Shown here: in pieces, positions 44,750 to 53,348 of the stretch | How positions within the stretch are numbered: position 1 is the first letter of the stretch | Layout: each line of letters opens with the position of its first letter | Source: CAVZMI01 sp050011775 | Lineage (GTDB): Bacteria; Bacteroidota; Ignavibacteria; UBA10030; CAVZMI01 | Direction of reading: 5' to 3' | Assembly (NCBI GenBank): GCA_050011775.1 | Contig: JBEKIL010000005.1 | Span: forward strand, 190,719-254,718 | DNA: 64,000 nt | Translations under genes and position numbers: made by a program | The notes under the pieces: model-generated | What the model saw: only the letters and a program-made list of their open reading frames with translations | Databases searched by the model: none | Told to the model about the DNA's origin: nothing

Positions 44750-45913
44750 ATGGCAAAACGAGATTACTATGAAATTCTGGGAGTGACCCGGAATTCATCC
44801 GCTGAAGAAATAAAAAAAGCGTATCGCAAACTGGCACTACAGTATCATCCTGATCGGAACCCGAATAATAAGGAAGCGGAAGAGAAATTTAAGGAGGCTG
44901 CAGAAGCGTACGAGGTGCTCAGCGATAACGAGAAACGCCACCGGTACGATCAGTTCGGTCATGAAGGGTTGCGTCCGGGTGCCGACTTCCACGGTTTTCA
45001 GGACATCAACGATATCTTCAGTTCATTCAGCGATATTTTTGGCGGTGGAATTTTCGATGAGGTGTTCGGAGGCGGTAGACAGCAGCGACAACGCCATACG
45101 ACAGCCGGCACACCGGGTTCGGACCTCAAAGTACGTTTTCGTTTAACACTTGAAGAAATCGCAACAGGGGTCGAAAAGAAACTTAAAATAAAAAAATGGA
45201 AGTCGTGCGAGAACTGCAACGGTACAGGAGCAAAATCGGGAAGCGCTCGCTCGAATTGTCCGACATGTGGCGGAACCGGTGAAATCCGGCAGGTATCAAG
45301 GTCGATGTTCGGTCAGTTCGTTAACATCAGCACATGCTCCACCTGTGGAGGCGAAGGACGAATCGTAAAAGATCCTTGCACGGCGTGCGCCGGCGAAGGA
45401 CGGGTCCAGGGTGAAACAACCATTAAAGTCGCAGTCCCGGCTGGTGTCGCGGACGGGAATTATATTCCCCTCCGCGGACAGGGAAATGCCGGCCGGCGCG
45501 GTGGTCCTGCAGGCGACATCATCGTCATCATCGAAGAAGAACCGCATGAATATTTCCATAGGAACAACGATGATGTTATATATGACCTGTTGCTGAGTTT
45601 TCCTGAAGCGGCGCTCGGTACAGAAATTGAAATTCCGACGCTTACCGGACGTTCCCGTTTGAAAATTGATCCGGGTACTCCCGCCGGTAGAATTTTACGG
45701 ATGCGAGACAAAGGAATACCGCATCTGAACAGCTACGGGAGGGGAGATCAGCTTACCCGGATTTACATCTGGGTTCCATCGAAGCTGAATGGAAAAGAAA
45801 AAGAGCTGCTGAGGGACCTGGCAAAAAGTGAAAATGTCACGCCGTCGGACAGCGAGAGGAAAAAAGTTGGTCATACCGATGCACCGGGACGGGTCAAAGA
45901 CACATTTTCCTAA
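44750..45913 (+). CDS. dnaJ: Chaperone DnaJ (type I)
   Basis: A protein of 387 residues. The J domain has YHPDRNPN (HPD, residues 33-35), then a Gly/Phe-rich linker, four CxxCxGxG zinc repeats (CENCNGTG, CPTCGGTG, CSTCGGEG, CTACAGEG) between about 148 and 225, and the two C-terminal substrate domains. It stimulates DnaK ATPase and holds unfolded chains. It is the third gene of hrcA-grpE-dnaJ, an order common in other phyla, though dnaK usually follows and here does not. Confidence 0.96.
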   Translation: MAKRDYYEILGVTRNSSAEEIKKAYRKLALQYHPDRNPNNKEAEEKFKEAAEAYEVLSDNEKRHRYDQFGHEGLRPGADFHGFQDINDIFSSFSDIFGGGIFDEVFGGGRQQRQRHTTAGTPGSDLKVRFRLTLEEIATGVEKKLKIKKWKSCENCNGTGAKSGSARSNCPTCGGTGEIRQVSRSMFGQFVNISTCSTCGGEGRIVKDPCTACAGEGRVQGETTIKVAVPAGVADGNYIPLRGQGNAGRRGGPAGDIIVIIEEEPHEYFHRNNDDVIYDLLLSFPEAALGTEIEIPTLTGRSRLKIDPGTPAGRILRMRDKGIPHLNSYGRGDQLTRIYIWVPSKLNGKEKELLRDLAKSENVTPSDSERKKVGHTDAPGRVKDTFS

Positions 45914-45928
45914 ACCGTAGAGACATGT

Positions 45929-46432
45929 ATGTGGTCCATGAAATCCGGGGAATTTCTCCGTAAACTGGGATTTACTCCGAACGAACGGAAGGTTATATAT
46001 TTTCTTCTGATAACACTCTGCATTGGTGGTGGAATTAAGTTATATTACGGGATGATGGGGAGCGCATCACCTCCCCGATTCGACTATACGGCCATGGACA
46101 GGGAATTTAAAGAAAGATCCCGTGCCCGGTCGAGCGCTGACAGCCTGCACATCAGTCAAGCATCATCGCCGGCTTATCTATCTACGTCGCGATTCCACGG
46201 AAATCAGAAGAAGTCTCTTCCGCACGGAAGCGTGGATCTAAATACTGCAACAAAAAAAGAATTGGTGGCACTTCCGGGAATCGGCGAAACCACGGCGGAA
46301 AGCATCGTACTCTATCGAAAAGAACATGGCGGATTTGCCACAAATGAAGAATTAATGAAGGTTAAAGGCATCGGCGAAAAAAAATTCCTTAAACTCAAAC
46401 CATATTTACACAGCCATGATACTTCGAAGTGA
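45929..46432 (+). CDS. ComEA-like helix-hairpin-helix protein
   Basis: A protein of 167 residues with one membrane helix (about 21-42) and a Ser-rich linker. A C-terminal double HhH domain follows: VDLNTATKKELVALPGIGE and then LMKVKGIGEKKFLKLKPYL. This is the ComEA layout, a membrane-anchored DNA-binding protein used in DNA uptake. Its last codons overlap the start of the PilM-like gene by 17 nt, which links it with type IV pilus-type functions. The start could also be the ATG three codons later. Confidence 0.82.
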   Translation: MWSMKSGEFLRKLGFTPNERKVIYFLLITLCIGGGIKLYYGMMGSASPPRFDYTAMDREFKERSRARSSADSLHISQASSPAYLSTSRFHGNQKKSLPHGSVDLNTATKKELVALPGIGETTAESIVLYRKEHGGFATNEELMKVKGIGEKKFLKLKPYLHSHDTSK

Positions 46433-47339
46433 AAAATACCTCTCTCTCCATTTTCTCGATGATACCATCACGATGATCGAGATGGAGCACGGCGATGAAT
46501 TCACGATGACTGCGATCGATACATATCGCAGCGTGATTAATTATTCGGATAACCCGGAGGAGATGAGTTTATCCAACCAGTTGTTTGTCGAGTCAATGGT
46601 TACCGACCTTAAGACTCTCTTTGGCCGGAACAGAACGTCGGCAAAGAAAGTTGCCTGCGCAGTCGATAGCCAGTCGCTGCTCATCACTCCCATTCCTACA
46701 GACAATTCGTTGAACCATATCGAATTGAACGAGCAAATCTTGTGGGAACTCGGGGTTCATTTCAGCGGCGAAGATCCGAAAAATTTTATTACCGATCTAA
46801 TTACGCTTGAAGAAAAACCCGAACAGGGAATCCATGACAAGATTATGATCACCATACGCCGTGAAATGGTAGCGGCATTTCAAAAAATTCTTGGATCATT
46901 CGGGTTCTCCCTCGGTATTGTCGATGTCGATCATTTCGGCGCCGAATATGCGTTACGCCTGAATTATCCAGAGATCGCTCATCACACGACTGCATTTCTC
47001 GGGATGAAAAAAACGAGTTTCGATTTTACGGTTCTTCGAAAAGGACATGCGGTCGCCTATTCAAGTTTGGAGTTTTCATCTCCGACCGATGCGGCGTCAC
47101 AAATTGCGGCTCTTCTTTCACTCCATCAACAGAAAAAGATTTCCAAGATTTATGTTCACGGACCTCTGATCGGGACGGAGCTTCTCCGATCATTTCGCGA
47201 TCAGCTTTCAGTTCCCTTTGAGGTAATCGATGTATTTAAAAGAATAAAATTCGGGAAACAATTCCGGGATGGAGCAAAATACAGGCGGCTGGCCTATCAA
47301 TTTGCGCCCTGCGTGGGAATGGCCCTCAGGAAAGAATAA
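46416..47339 (+). CDS. PilM-like actin-fold protein
   Basis: A protein of 307 residues. YLSLHFLDDTITMIEM at the start and the closing YQFAPCVGMALRKE resemble the first and last actin-fold motifs of PilM/FtsA-like proteins. The middle FGFSLGIVDVDHFGAEYAL and TTAFLGMKKTSFDFTVL fit the second subdomain (VD-D, G-x-x-x-T/S). PilM is the cytoplasmic anchor of the type IV pilus alignment complex. The absence of pilN, pilO or pilQ next to it makes the exact role uncertain. It overlaps the ComEA-like gene. Confidence 0.65.
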   Translation: MILRSEKYLSLHFLDDTITMIEMEHGDEFTMTAIDTYRSVINYSDNPEEMSLSNQLFVESMVTDLKTLFGRNRTSAKKVACAVDSQSLLITPIPTDNSLNHIELNEQILWELGVHFSGEDPKNFITDLITLEEKPEQGIHDKIMITIRREMVAAFQKILGSFGFSLGIVDVDHFGAEYALRLNYPEIAHHTTAFLGMKKTSFDFTVLRKGHAVAYSSLEFSSPTDAASQIAALLSLHQQKKISKIYVHGPLIGTELLRSFRDQLSVPFEVIDVFKRIKFGKQFRDGAKYRRLAYQFAPCVGMALRKE

Positions 47340-47341
47340 CG

Positions 47342-47911
47342 ATGCGCATCATCGCTGGTGAATACGGCGGGCGCATCCTTCGCACCGTAGACAACCCCTC
47401 TGTCCGCCCGGCAACCGACAGAGTCAGAGAGTCCCTGTTTAATATTTTAAATAACCGCATTCGAATAGCAGGAGCGAAGGTACTCGATCTTTTTGCCGGA
47501 AGCGGTAGTGTCGGGATCGAAGCCCTGAGCCGCGGTGCCGAGCGAGCTGTGTTCGTCGAGCAGGCATATCCTGCCGTTCGTGTCATTGAAGAAAATCTCC
47601 GCATGCTCGGTGAATCGGCTTCCAGGCGTGCTGAAGTCATCCGGGGGAATGCATTCCGCTATATTAAAGAAAGCATCGAGTCGTTCGATCTAGTGTTCGT
47701 CGATCCCCCGTACGCACTGAAACATTCAGAAATGCTCCCGATTTTGCTCGTCGAACATGAACGAATCGCCCGGAATGGAATTATGGTGATGGAACATACA
47801 AAAAAATTTTCCTTTCCCTCCTCTCCAAAGTATATTATTGACGACCAACGCGTGTTTGGTATGACAGTGGTCTCTTTCATCCTGCCAACGAGAATGGACA
47901 AAGAATTATGA
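47342..47911 (+). CDS. rsmD: 16S rRNA (guanine-966-N2)-methyltransferase
   Basis: A protein of 189 residues. MRIIAGEYGGRIL at the start, RPATDRVRESLFNIL near residue 25, DLFAGSGSVGIEALSRGA (SAM motif I) near 52 and VFVDPPY (catalytic DPPY) near 120 are all hallmark RsmD segments. It methylates G966 in the small ribosomal subunit. Its stop overlaps the coaD start (ATGA), a widespread rsmD-coaD pairing. Confidence 0.95.
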   Translation: MRIIAGEYGGRILRTVDNPSVRPATDRVRESLFNILNNRIRIAGAKVLDLFAGSGSVGIEALSRGAERAVFVEQAYPAVRVIEENLRMLGESASRRAEVIRGNAFRYIKESIESFDLVFVDPPYALKHSEMLPILLVEHERIARNGIMVMEHTKKFSFPSSPKYIIDDQRVFGMTVVSFILPTRMDKEL

Positions 47912-48414
47912 AAATTGCCATTTACCCCGGTACGTTTGATCCGATAACCTACGGACATATCGATGTCCTCGAACGCGCAATCGAATTATTCGACAAAGTC
48001 ATCGTCTCTATTACACGGAACTCCGCAAAAAACCCGATGTTCTCAGACGATGAGCGTCTGGATATGATTAAAGCAGTAACAAAAAAATATCCGACGGTGG
48101 AAGTGGATAGCTTCGATTGCTTGATGGTCGAGTATGCCAAAAAGAAAAAAGCATCCGCAGTCGTCAGAGGGCTCCGAGCAATTTCAGACTTCGAATACGA
48201 ATTTCAAATGGCCCTGATGAACAGGAAAATTGCCAAGAAATACAAATTCACCACGGTATTTCTCATGCCGCACGAAAATCATACTTATCTGAATTCGTCC
48301 ATCGTTAGAGAGCTGGCCCGGCTTGGCGGAGATGTAAGCGACTTTGTGCCGCCGTACGTTAAAAAATGCCTTACAAGAAAATTGAAGGAATCAAAGCGGA
48401 AATTTGTTCTATAG
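47908..48414 (+). CDS. coaD: Phosphopantetheine adenylyltransferase
   Basis: A protein of 168 residues, the usual size. IYPGTFDPITYGHIDVLERA holds the T/HxGH nucleotide motif, VRGLRAISDFEYEFQMALMN is the substrate loop and NSSIVRELA is the ISSTxVR equivalent. It catalyses the fourth step of coenzyme A synthesis, joining ATP and 4'-phosphopantetheine. It is coupled to rsmD by a 4-nt overlap and converges with a PAP2 gene 103 nt on. Confidence 0.96.
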   Translation: MKIAIYPGTFDPITYGHIDVLERAIELFDKVIVSITRNSAKNPMFSDDERLDMIKAVTKKYPTVEVDSFDCLMVEYAKKKKASAVVRGLRAISDFEYEFQMALMNRKIAKKYKFTTVFLMPHENHTYLNSSIVRELARLGGDVSDFVPPYVKKCLTRKLKESKRKFVL

Positions 48415-48517
48415 AAAAATCCTGCTGAACCGGGTTCTCGAATTTAACCGGTTATCGATATTCACTCTTACTTCCACGAATAATAGGCAAAATAATGAGA
48501 TGTATCGCTGATATATT

Positions 48518-49501
48518 TCAGAAGTGAAGGGAAACTCCTATCTCTGTTCCTACCGGAGTGATAACCGGTTTGAAAGTAATATTGGAAGATTGAACAATAG
48601 TAATTCCGTCATCACGCGAGATCGCCGGATCACTGACTATTCTCCCGCATGTATATCCGAGCATCATTGCAAGAGGGAAATCACTGCACCAATGCATCCC
48701 GGAATTGACAAGACCAAATTCGACAAGCCCGACAAGCACCAATCCTACCGGTTTGATCCATTGGCACTCCGGATAATTCTGTGAAATCACTGTAAGCAAT
48801 GCCATCGTTGTCGCTGTATGACCCGATGGAAACGAATAATACCTTGAGGGATGTCGTTCGTATTCCTTTGGATTAGAAAAAAGCCTCCAGATTCCATAGG
48901 GATTTGCCGCTTCATAAGGACTCTCTCTTCCTGTAATCCGTTTCAGCACCTGAACAACTAACCCTGTTACCAGAATCGCTTCAACAGATTGACTCGCCGT
49001 CCGCAGTGCACGATGATCATCAACAATAAAACCGTACGCTGCAAAAGCTCCTGCAATTGCGAATTGGGTCCGGCCATCACCGATCTCAACCAAATATTTG
49101 TTGAAGGATGACGAAGAGCGGTATCGATTGAAATTTGGCTTTGTCCATTCCCATATCTGTTTATCAACCGTACGCAGACCTAAGGTAGTCAGCATTACAC
49201 CTGCGAGAAGCGGAACATTCTCCTTGTGAAACAGTGAAGTCCCCAGCGATTTCAGATCACCCGGAATATTTGTAATCATGGAATGCCATTCGGGCGTTAT
49301 CGATGGTCGGATCATCGAGGTGTATAATGGATCTTGCTGAGAGACACTAAACGGCAATACATTTGATGAAATCGAATCGTCAGTTGACAGGAAGACACTC
49401 GATTGCTGACTGAAAGCTGCGAGACACCAGAAGAGAAAGACGAAGATGATAAAAAGTCGGCGTCTGTATCCCCCCTGAGATGAATTGTTGTTGATATTCA
49501 T
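48518..49501 (-). CDS. PAP2-family phosphatase (second of a tandem pair)
   Basis: A protein of 327 residues with a Sec-type N-terminal helix ending AAFSQ. The acid phosphatase signature is complete: KRITGRESP (KxxxGRxxP), FPSGHTATT (PSGH) and NSGMHWCSD (SGxHxxxD). It should remove phosphate from a lipid pyrophosphate such as undecaprenyl pyrophosphate, or from phosphatidic acid, on the periplasmic side. It shows clear similarity along its length to the gene 17 nt upstream, so the pair arose by duplication. Confidence 0.88.
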   Translation of the reverse strand: MNINNNSSQGGYRRRLFIIFVFLFWCLAAFSQQSSVFLSTDDSISSNVLPFSVSQQDPLYTSMIRPSITPEWHSMITNIPGDLKSLGTSLFHKENVPLLAGVMLTTLGLRTVDKQIWEWTKPNFNRYRSSSSFNKYLVEIGDGRTQFAIAGAFAAYGFIVDDHRALRTASQSVEAILVTGLVVQVLKRITGRESPYEAANPYGIWRLFSNPKEYERHPSRYYSFPSGHTATTMALLTVISQNYPECQWIKPVGLVLVGLVEFGLVNSGMHWCSDFPLAMMLGYTCGRIVSDPAISRDDGITIVQSSNITFKPVITPVGTEIGVSLHF

Positions 49502-49518
49502 CGGATTTTAAAAATAAA

Positions 49519-50505
49519 TTATATATGAAATTTGAATCCGATCCCGATACCGCATCCGTCAGCTGTTGGAACAAGGCTCATCTGAATCCCATGGTCCGGT
49601 GCAATTTTTCCAATTTCGACGCCTTCCGGATGTGCGGCAATCATTCCAAACACATACCCAAGTGCAATTCCCAGCGGATAATCACTGTACCAGTGAATCC
49701 CGGTATTGACCATGCCGATGCCGATCAGACCGACTATTGTAAAACCAACGGGGCGTATCCATTTCGAGTCCGGATAATTCTCTGCAATTACCACGACCGT
49801 AGCGGTCGACGTCGCAATATGACCCGACGGAAACGCGTCATAGCACGGAACATGTTTATGATACTCAATCTGGTTCGGGAAAAAAACCCATGCACCACCA
49901 CGTTCTGACGAAACAAATGGGCTCTGTCTCCCAGTAATATGCTTCAACACCTGAACAACCGTTCCCGATGAGAGTACAGCTTCAATGATCTCGCTTCCCG
50001 TCCGCAGAGCACGTTCATCGCTGGTGACAAGTCCGTAAAGACCGAATGCGCCTCCCATCCCAAATTGGGTCCTTCCATCCCCCATCATGGTAAAAAAGTC
50101 GCTCGTAGATTTTACAAATCCTGAACCTTCATAAATCCTTTTCGACGCCTGCCATGAATCTTCATCCGTTACAATGAGCAACCAGCTCAGTGCGGTAATG
50201 CCGAGAATTTCCGGAATATTTTCCATCTGAAATGTTGATTTCGACCAACGCACCCAGTCGCCAGGTATTCTACTTATCATCGAATGCCATTTAAGAGGCG
50301 GCTGAACATACATTGTCTGCTGTAAAGAATCAGCCACGATACCTTTATTTCCTATAGAAGGATTCGCGATGCTTCCGGTGAGTTCATCGGTTGAATCGGC
50401 TACACTCACCGAAGCCCGGCTCATGTATGGGATCATCATTAGAGCAGCCAGGACAACGAGTACACACCATGTCCCGTGAGGTAATATTTTCAGGAAGAAT
50501 TTCAT
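49519..50505 (-). CDS. PAP2-family phosphatase (first of a tandem pair)
   Basis: A protein of about 328 residues from the ATG at 50505, which begins a normal signal or anchor helix (KILPHGTWCVLVVLAALMM). The longer in-frame start at 50634 adds 43 residues without clear character. The signature blocks are KHITGRQSP, FPSGHIATS and NTGIHWYSD. Shared segments with the next gene include GDGRTQF, LRTxSxxxEAxL and WIRPVG. A lipid phosphatase role in envelope recycling is inferred. Confidence 0.87.
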   Translation of the reverse strand: MKFFLKILPHGTWCVLVVLAALMMIPYMSRASVSVADSTDELTGSIANPSIGNKGIVADSLQQTMYVQPPLKWHSMISRIPGDWVRWSKSTFQMENIPEILGITALSWLLIVTDEDSWQASKRIYEGSGFVKSTSDFFTMMGDGRTQFGMGGAFGLYGLVTSDERALRTGSEIIEAVLSSGTVVQVLKHITGRQSPFVSSERGGAWVFFPNQIEYHKHVPCYDAFPSGHIATSTATVVVIAENYPDSKWIRPVGFTIVGLIGIGMVNTGIHWYSDYPLGIALGYVFGMIAAHPEGVEIGKIAPDHGIQMSLVPTADGCGIGIGFKFHI

Positions 50506-50741
50506 TAGATTCTGATAATATAATTTACCATAATATACCCATTGTTGCAATACCGCGTAGCCGCGAAGCGATACTGTTTCGCCGCACCTAAATACACTCA
50601 CTGAAACGGAGGTTTGCTTTTTAAACATATGCACTAAAGTCGAAGACCCTTAGTTTGCTTGCCCCGAGTTTACTTGCCACGAGTTCATCGAGTGGTCGAA
50701 GGGTACTGATACGCTGTACTAAAGTACTGCTACGCCGTATC

Positions 50742-50769
50742 TTGACTTTCGAAAATAAATTATTATATT
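50742..50769 (+). promoter_or_regulatory. Promoter of the kdsA-ispE operon
   Basis: TTGACT at 50742-50747 and TATATT at 50764-50769 with a 16-nt spacer. Transcription would begin at or next to 50776, the first base of the leader peptide start codon, so the leader message may be leaderless. It lies 208 nt upstream of kdsA. Confidence 0.6.
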
Positions 50770-50775
50770 AATGCC

Positions 50776-50838
50776 ATGATAAATCAACAACTAAACGTAT
50801 TCGGATACTCCTATTATTACTGGTGGCGGACCCCTTAG
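50776..50838 (+). CDS. Aromatic-rich leader peptide of the kdsA operon attenuator
   Basis: A 20-codon open frame from ATG 50776 to TAG 50836-50838. Its residues 9-17 are FGYSYYYWW, giving one Phe, four Tyr and two adjacent Trp codons in a short run, far above chance. The stop codon lies in the loop of an RNA hairpin that starts just after the Trp codons. No ribosome binding site precedes it, which fits a leaderless start at the mapped promoter. Its likely job is to let ribosome position report tyrosyl- and tryptophanyl-tRNA supply. Confidence 0.75.
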   Translation: MINQQLNVFGYSYYYWWRTP

Positions 50839-50921
50839 TGGTGCGTCTACCGAGGATATATTCGAACACGCGTACTGAGTGTCGATAAGGCGGAAGCACC
50901 TCAAAGGTTTCCGCTTTTTTT
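50825..50921 (+). promoter_or_regulatory. Transcription attenuator with antiterminator and terminator
   Basis: Region 1 (50825-50832) pairs with region 2 (50840-50847), 7 of 8 positions. Region 2 extended (50840-50851) pairs instead with region 3 (50889-50900), 10 of 12 positions, closing over a separate hairpin (50862-50869 with 50879-50885). Region 3 is also the 5' side of an intrinsic terminator: GCGGAA 50890-50895 with TTCCGC 50909-50914, inner ACCT with AGGT, loop CAA, then seven T (50915-50921). A ribosome stalled on the Tyr or Trp codons would cover region 1 and favour antitermination. Confidence 0.8.
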
Positions 50922-50976
50922 GTAATACTAACAAATTTTATTCACAATATATCAAACTGTGGAGCAATTACATCAT

Positions 50977-51801
50977 ATGAAGCCCATTCAAATAGGAAAG
51001 GTGACAGTCGGAGGCGGTTCTGCACTTGTCCTTATTGCAGGGCCCTGTGTAATCGAAAGCCGGGATATGATCCTCACAACCGCCGAATCGATAGTGTCAT
51101 GTGCACAGAAATATACAATTCCTGTTATTTTTAAATCATCGTATAAAAAAGCAAATAGAACAAGTATTGCATCCTTCAGCTCGCTGGGAATAGAACAGGG
51201 ATTAAAAATTCTGGAAGAGGTGAAACGGACATTCGGCATTCCCGTTCTCACCGATATCCATTCGGAACAAGAAGCTTCCATTGCTGCCGAAGTGGTAGAC
51301 ATCCTTCAAATTCCCGCGTTTCTATCACGCCAGACCGATCTGTTACAAGCCGCAGGGAAGACAGGTCGTGTGGTGAATATTAAAAAAGGACAATTTCTTG
51401 CACCCGACGACATGAAACATGCCGCCGAGAAAGTCACATCAACCGGCAACTCGAAAGTCTTACTCACCGAGCGTGGCACTACATTCGGGTATCATAATCT
51501 TATCGTCGATATGCGTAGCCTTGCCATCATGCGGAAGTTCGGATTCCCGGTTGTTCTCGATGCGACACATTCCGTCCAGCTTCCCGGCGGAGATGCTGAA
51601 CAATCGGGTGGACAACCGGAATTCATTTTCCCGATCGCCCGTGCCGGCGTGGCTGTGGGAGTCGATGCCGTGTTTATTGAGACTCATCCGGACCCCAGTA
51701 AAGCTTTGAGCGATGCAGCAAGTCAGCTTCCGCTATCTCGGCTGGAACAGCTGGTATATCAGTTAAAATCACTCGATCAACTTGTGCGAACTTTCGAATA
51801 A
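50977..51801 (+). CDS. kdsA: 3-deoxy-8-phosphooctulonate (Kdo-8-P) synthase, metal-dependent class
   Basis: A protein of about 274 residues. FKSSYKKANRTS, IPAFLSRQTDLL and LTERGTTFGYHNL identify KdsA and exclude DAHP synthase. C24 (in AGPC), H198, E235 and D246 occupy the four metal-ligand positions, so this is the metal-dependent class, not the metal-free class with Asn at the first position. It condenses phosphoenolpyruvate with arabinose-5-phosphate for lipid A-Kdo. I chose the ATG at 50977; GTG at 50959 would add six residues, but GGAG at 50961 suits the ATG better. It is the first main gene after the attenuator. Confidence 0.93.
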   Translation: MKPIQIGKVTVGGGSALVLIAGPCVIESRDMILTTAESIVSCAQKYTIPVIFKSSYKKANRTSIASFSSLGIEQGLKILEEVKRTFGIPVLTDIHSEQEASIAAEVVDILQIPAFLSRQTDLLQAAGKTGRVVNIKKGQFLAPDDMKHAAEKVTSTGNSKVLLTERGTTFGYHNLIVDMRSLAIMRKFGFPVVLDATHSVQLPGGDAEQSGGQPEFIFPIARAGVAVGVDAVFIETHPDPSKALSDAASQLPLSRLEQLVYQLKSLDQLVRTFE

Positions 51802-51807
51802 TTTCGT

Positions 51808-52317
51808 ATGCAGAAAAAAAATATTACTTCAAAACTGAAAAAAATACGACTCGTACTGCTGGATGTTGACGGGGTACTTACAGATGGAAGAGTCGTCATT
51901 GGTAATGTGGGGCTTGCGATTACGGAAACGAAATTTTTTGATTCACATGACGGATTTGGAATCCGGCGCGCGATTGAATCAGGCCTGCGGGTCGGTATTA
52001 TCACGGGACGGCGTTCTGAGCTCGTCGAAGCCCGGGCACGCGAACTGGGAATTACCGACATCTACCAAGGGGTCGAAGATAAAACAAAAGCATATACCGA
52101 TCTGAAAAATTACGCCAAGTTGCGTGATGATGAAATCTGTTATATGGGTGACGATGTACCCGATCTTCCATTACTTGGAACTGTGGGTTTCAGTGCTGCA
52201 CCTTCGGATGCGGTTGCAGAAGTTCAGTCAGAAGTAGATTTCGTGACACATAACGCCGGCGGGCGCGGTGCTGTCCGTGAAATTCTTGACATGATTTTAA
52301 GAGCTCAAAAAAAATAG
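51808..52317 (+). CDS. kdsC: Kdo-8-phosphate phosphatase
   Basis: A protein of 169 residues, a cap-less HAD phosphatase. LLDVDGVLTDG holds the nucleophile DxDG motif, ITGRRSELV is the second motif and YMGDDVPDLPLL the third metal-binding motif. It removes phosphate from the KdsA product. It starts 6 nt after kdsA, so the two steps are expressed together. Confidence 0.93.
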   Translation: MQKKNITSKLKKIRLVLLDVDGVLTDGRVVIGNVGLAITETKFFDSHDGFGIRRAIESGLRVGIITGRRSELVEARARELGITDIYQGVEDKTKAYTDLKNYAKLRDDEICYMGDDVPDLPLLGTVGFSAAPSDAVAEVQSEVDFVTHNAGGRGAVREILDMILRAQKK

Positions 52318-52364
52318 GTTGAAGTAGTATCGTTTTGTAATATATCATCGATATTGAGGAACGA

Positions 52365-53348
52365 ATGGCACTTTCTATCGTCGAAAAAGGAAAAGAGGTT
52401 GTCCGGATCGAGCTATGCGCTATTGCATCGCTTGAAGACCGGATTAACGAGCAATTCGAACATGCCGTCAAGATGATCGGTTCAAGCACCGGACACGTCA
52501 TAGTCACAGGTATGGGAAAATCGGGACTCATTGCCCGGAAGATTGTGGCGACAATGAACTCAACCGGGACTCCGGCAATCTTCGTCCACCCTACCGATGC
52601 GATTCATGGCGATCTCGGCATAGTCTCGAAAGATGATGTTGTGATTATGATTTCAAAAAGCGGTGAGACGGAAGAGCTCTACCAGCTTATTCCGCTGTTC
52701 AAACGTATCGGTACCAGGCTCATCGCCATGGTGGGTAATCCGAACTCAAGACTGGGACGTAACGCTGAAATCGTCCTTGATATCAGCGTGAAAGAGGAAG
52801 CGTGCCCGCATAATCTTGCACCCACATCATCGACGACGGCGACTCTCGTCATGGGCGACGCACTGGCAGTTGCGCTTCTCGAACAACGAAATTTCACCAA
52901 AGAAGATTTTGCGATGTTCCATCCGGGAGGCAACTTAGGAAAACGTTTGTTATTAAAAACAGAAGAGATAATGATCAAAGGCGACGGAATACCGATCGTC
53001 AAACCTTCTGTCAGCTTCAAAGATGCAATTATCGTCATGACATCCAAACGGCTCGGAGCGACATGCGTCGTCAATGAGGACGGATCACTTGCAGGCATTA
53101 TTACTGACGGAGACCTTCGCCGGCTTTTACAAAAAACGACAGACGTCGGCTCGCTCACGGCCGAACAAATTATGACAAAAAATCCTCATACGATTACTGC
53201 CGATATGCTCGCTGCCGTAGCTCTGCAGGAAATGGAACAATATAACATTACCCAGCTTGTTGTCGTTGATGATCAACATAAACCTATTGGTGTCGTTCAC
53301 TTGCACGATCTCGTGAAAGCCGGTTTGAGTAATGATAACTCGTTTTAA
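52365..53348 (+). CDS. kdsD: Arabinose-5-phosphate isomerase
   Basis: A protein of 327 residues: a SIS sugar-isomerase domain (GMGKSGLIARKIVATMNSTG, then HGDLGIV and SKSGETEEL) followed by two CBS domains (from about 205). It makes arabinose-5-phosphate from ribulose-5-phosphate, the substrate of KdsA. This KpsF/GutQ-type layout is standard. It follows kdsC by 47 nt and overlaps lptC by 17 nt. Confidence 0.93.
   Translation: MALSIVEKGKEVVRIELCAIASLEDRINEQFEHAVKMIGSSTGHVIVTGMGKSGLIARKIVATMNSTGTPAIFVHPTDAIHGDLGIVSKDDVVIMISKSGETEELYQLIPLFKRIGTRLIAMVGNPNSRLGRNAEIVLDISVKEEACPHNLAPTSSTTATLVMGDALAVALLEQRNFTKEDFAMFHPGGNLGKRLLLKTEEIMIKGDGIPIVKPSVSFKDAIIVMTSKRLGATCVVNEDGSLAGIITDGDLRRLLQKTTDVGSLTAEQIMTKNPHTITADMLAAVALQEMEQYNITQLVVVDDQHKPIGVVHLHDLVKAGLSNDNSF

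Noticed and set aside
48420..48460. Terminator between coaD and the PAP2 gene
   Set aside because: AACCGG and CCGGTT can pair over a 14-nt loop, but the stem is only 6 bp and no T-run follows.
50977..51801. First gene of the attenuated operon read as a DAHP synthase
   Set aside because: This would have made the aromatic leader ordinary. FKSSYKKANRTS and the metal-ligand pattern are those of Kdo-8-P synthase; the true DAHP synthase with RGGAFKPRTS is at 55968.
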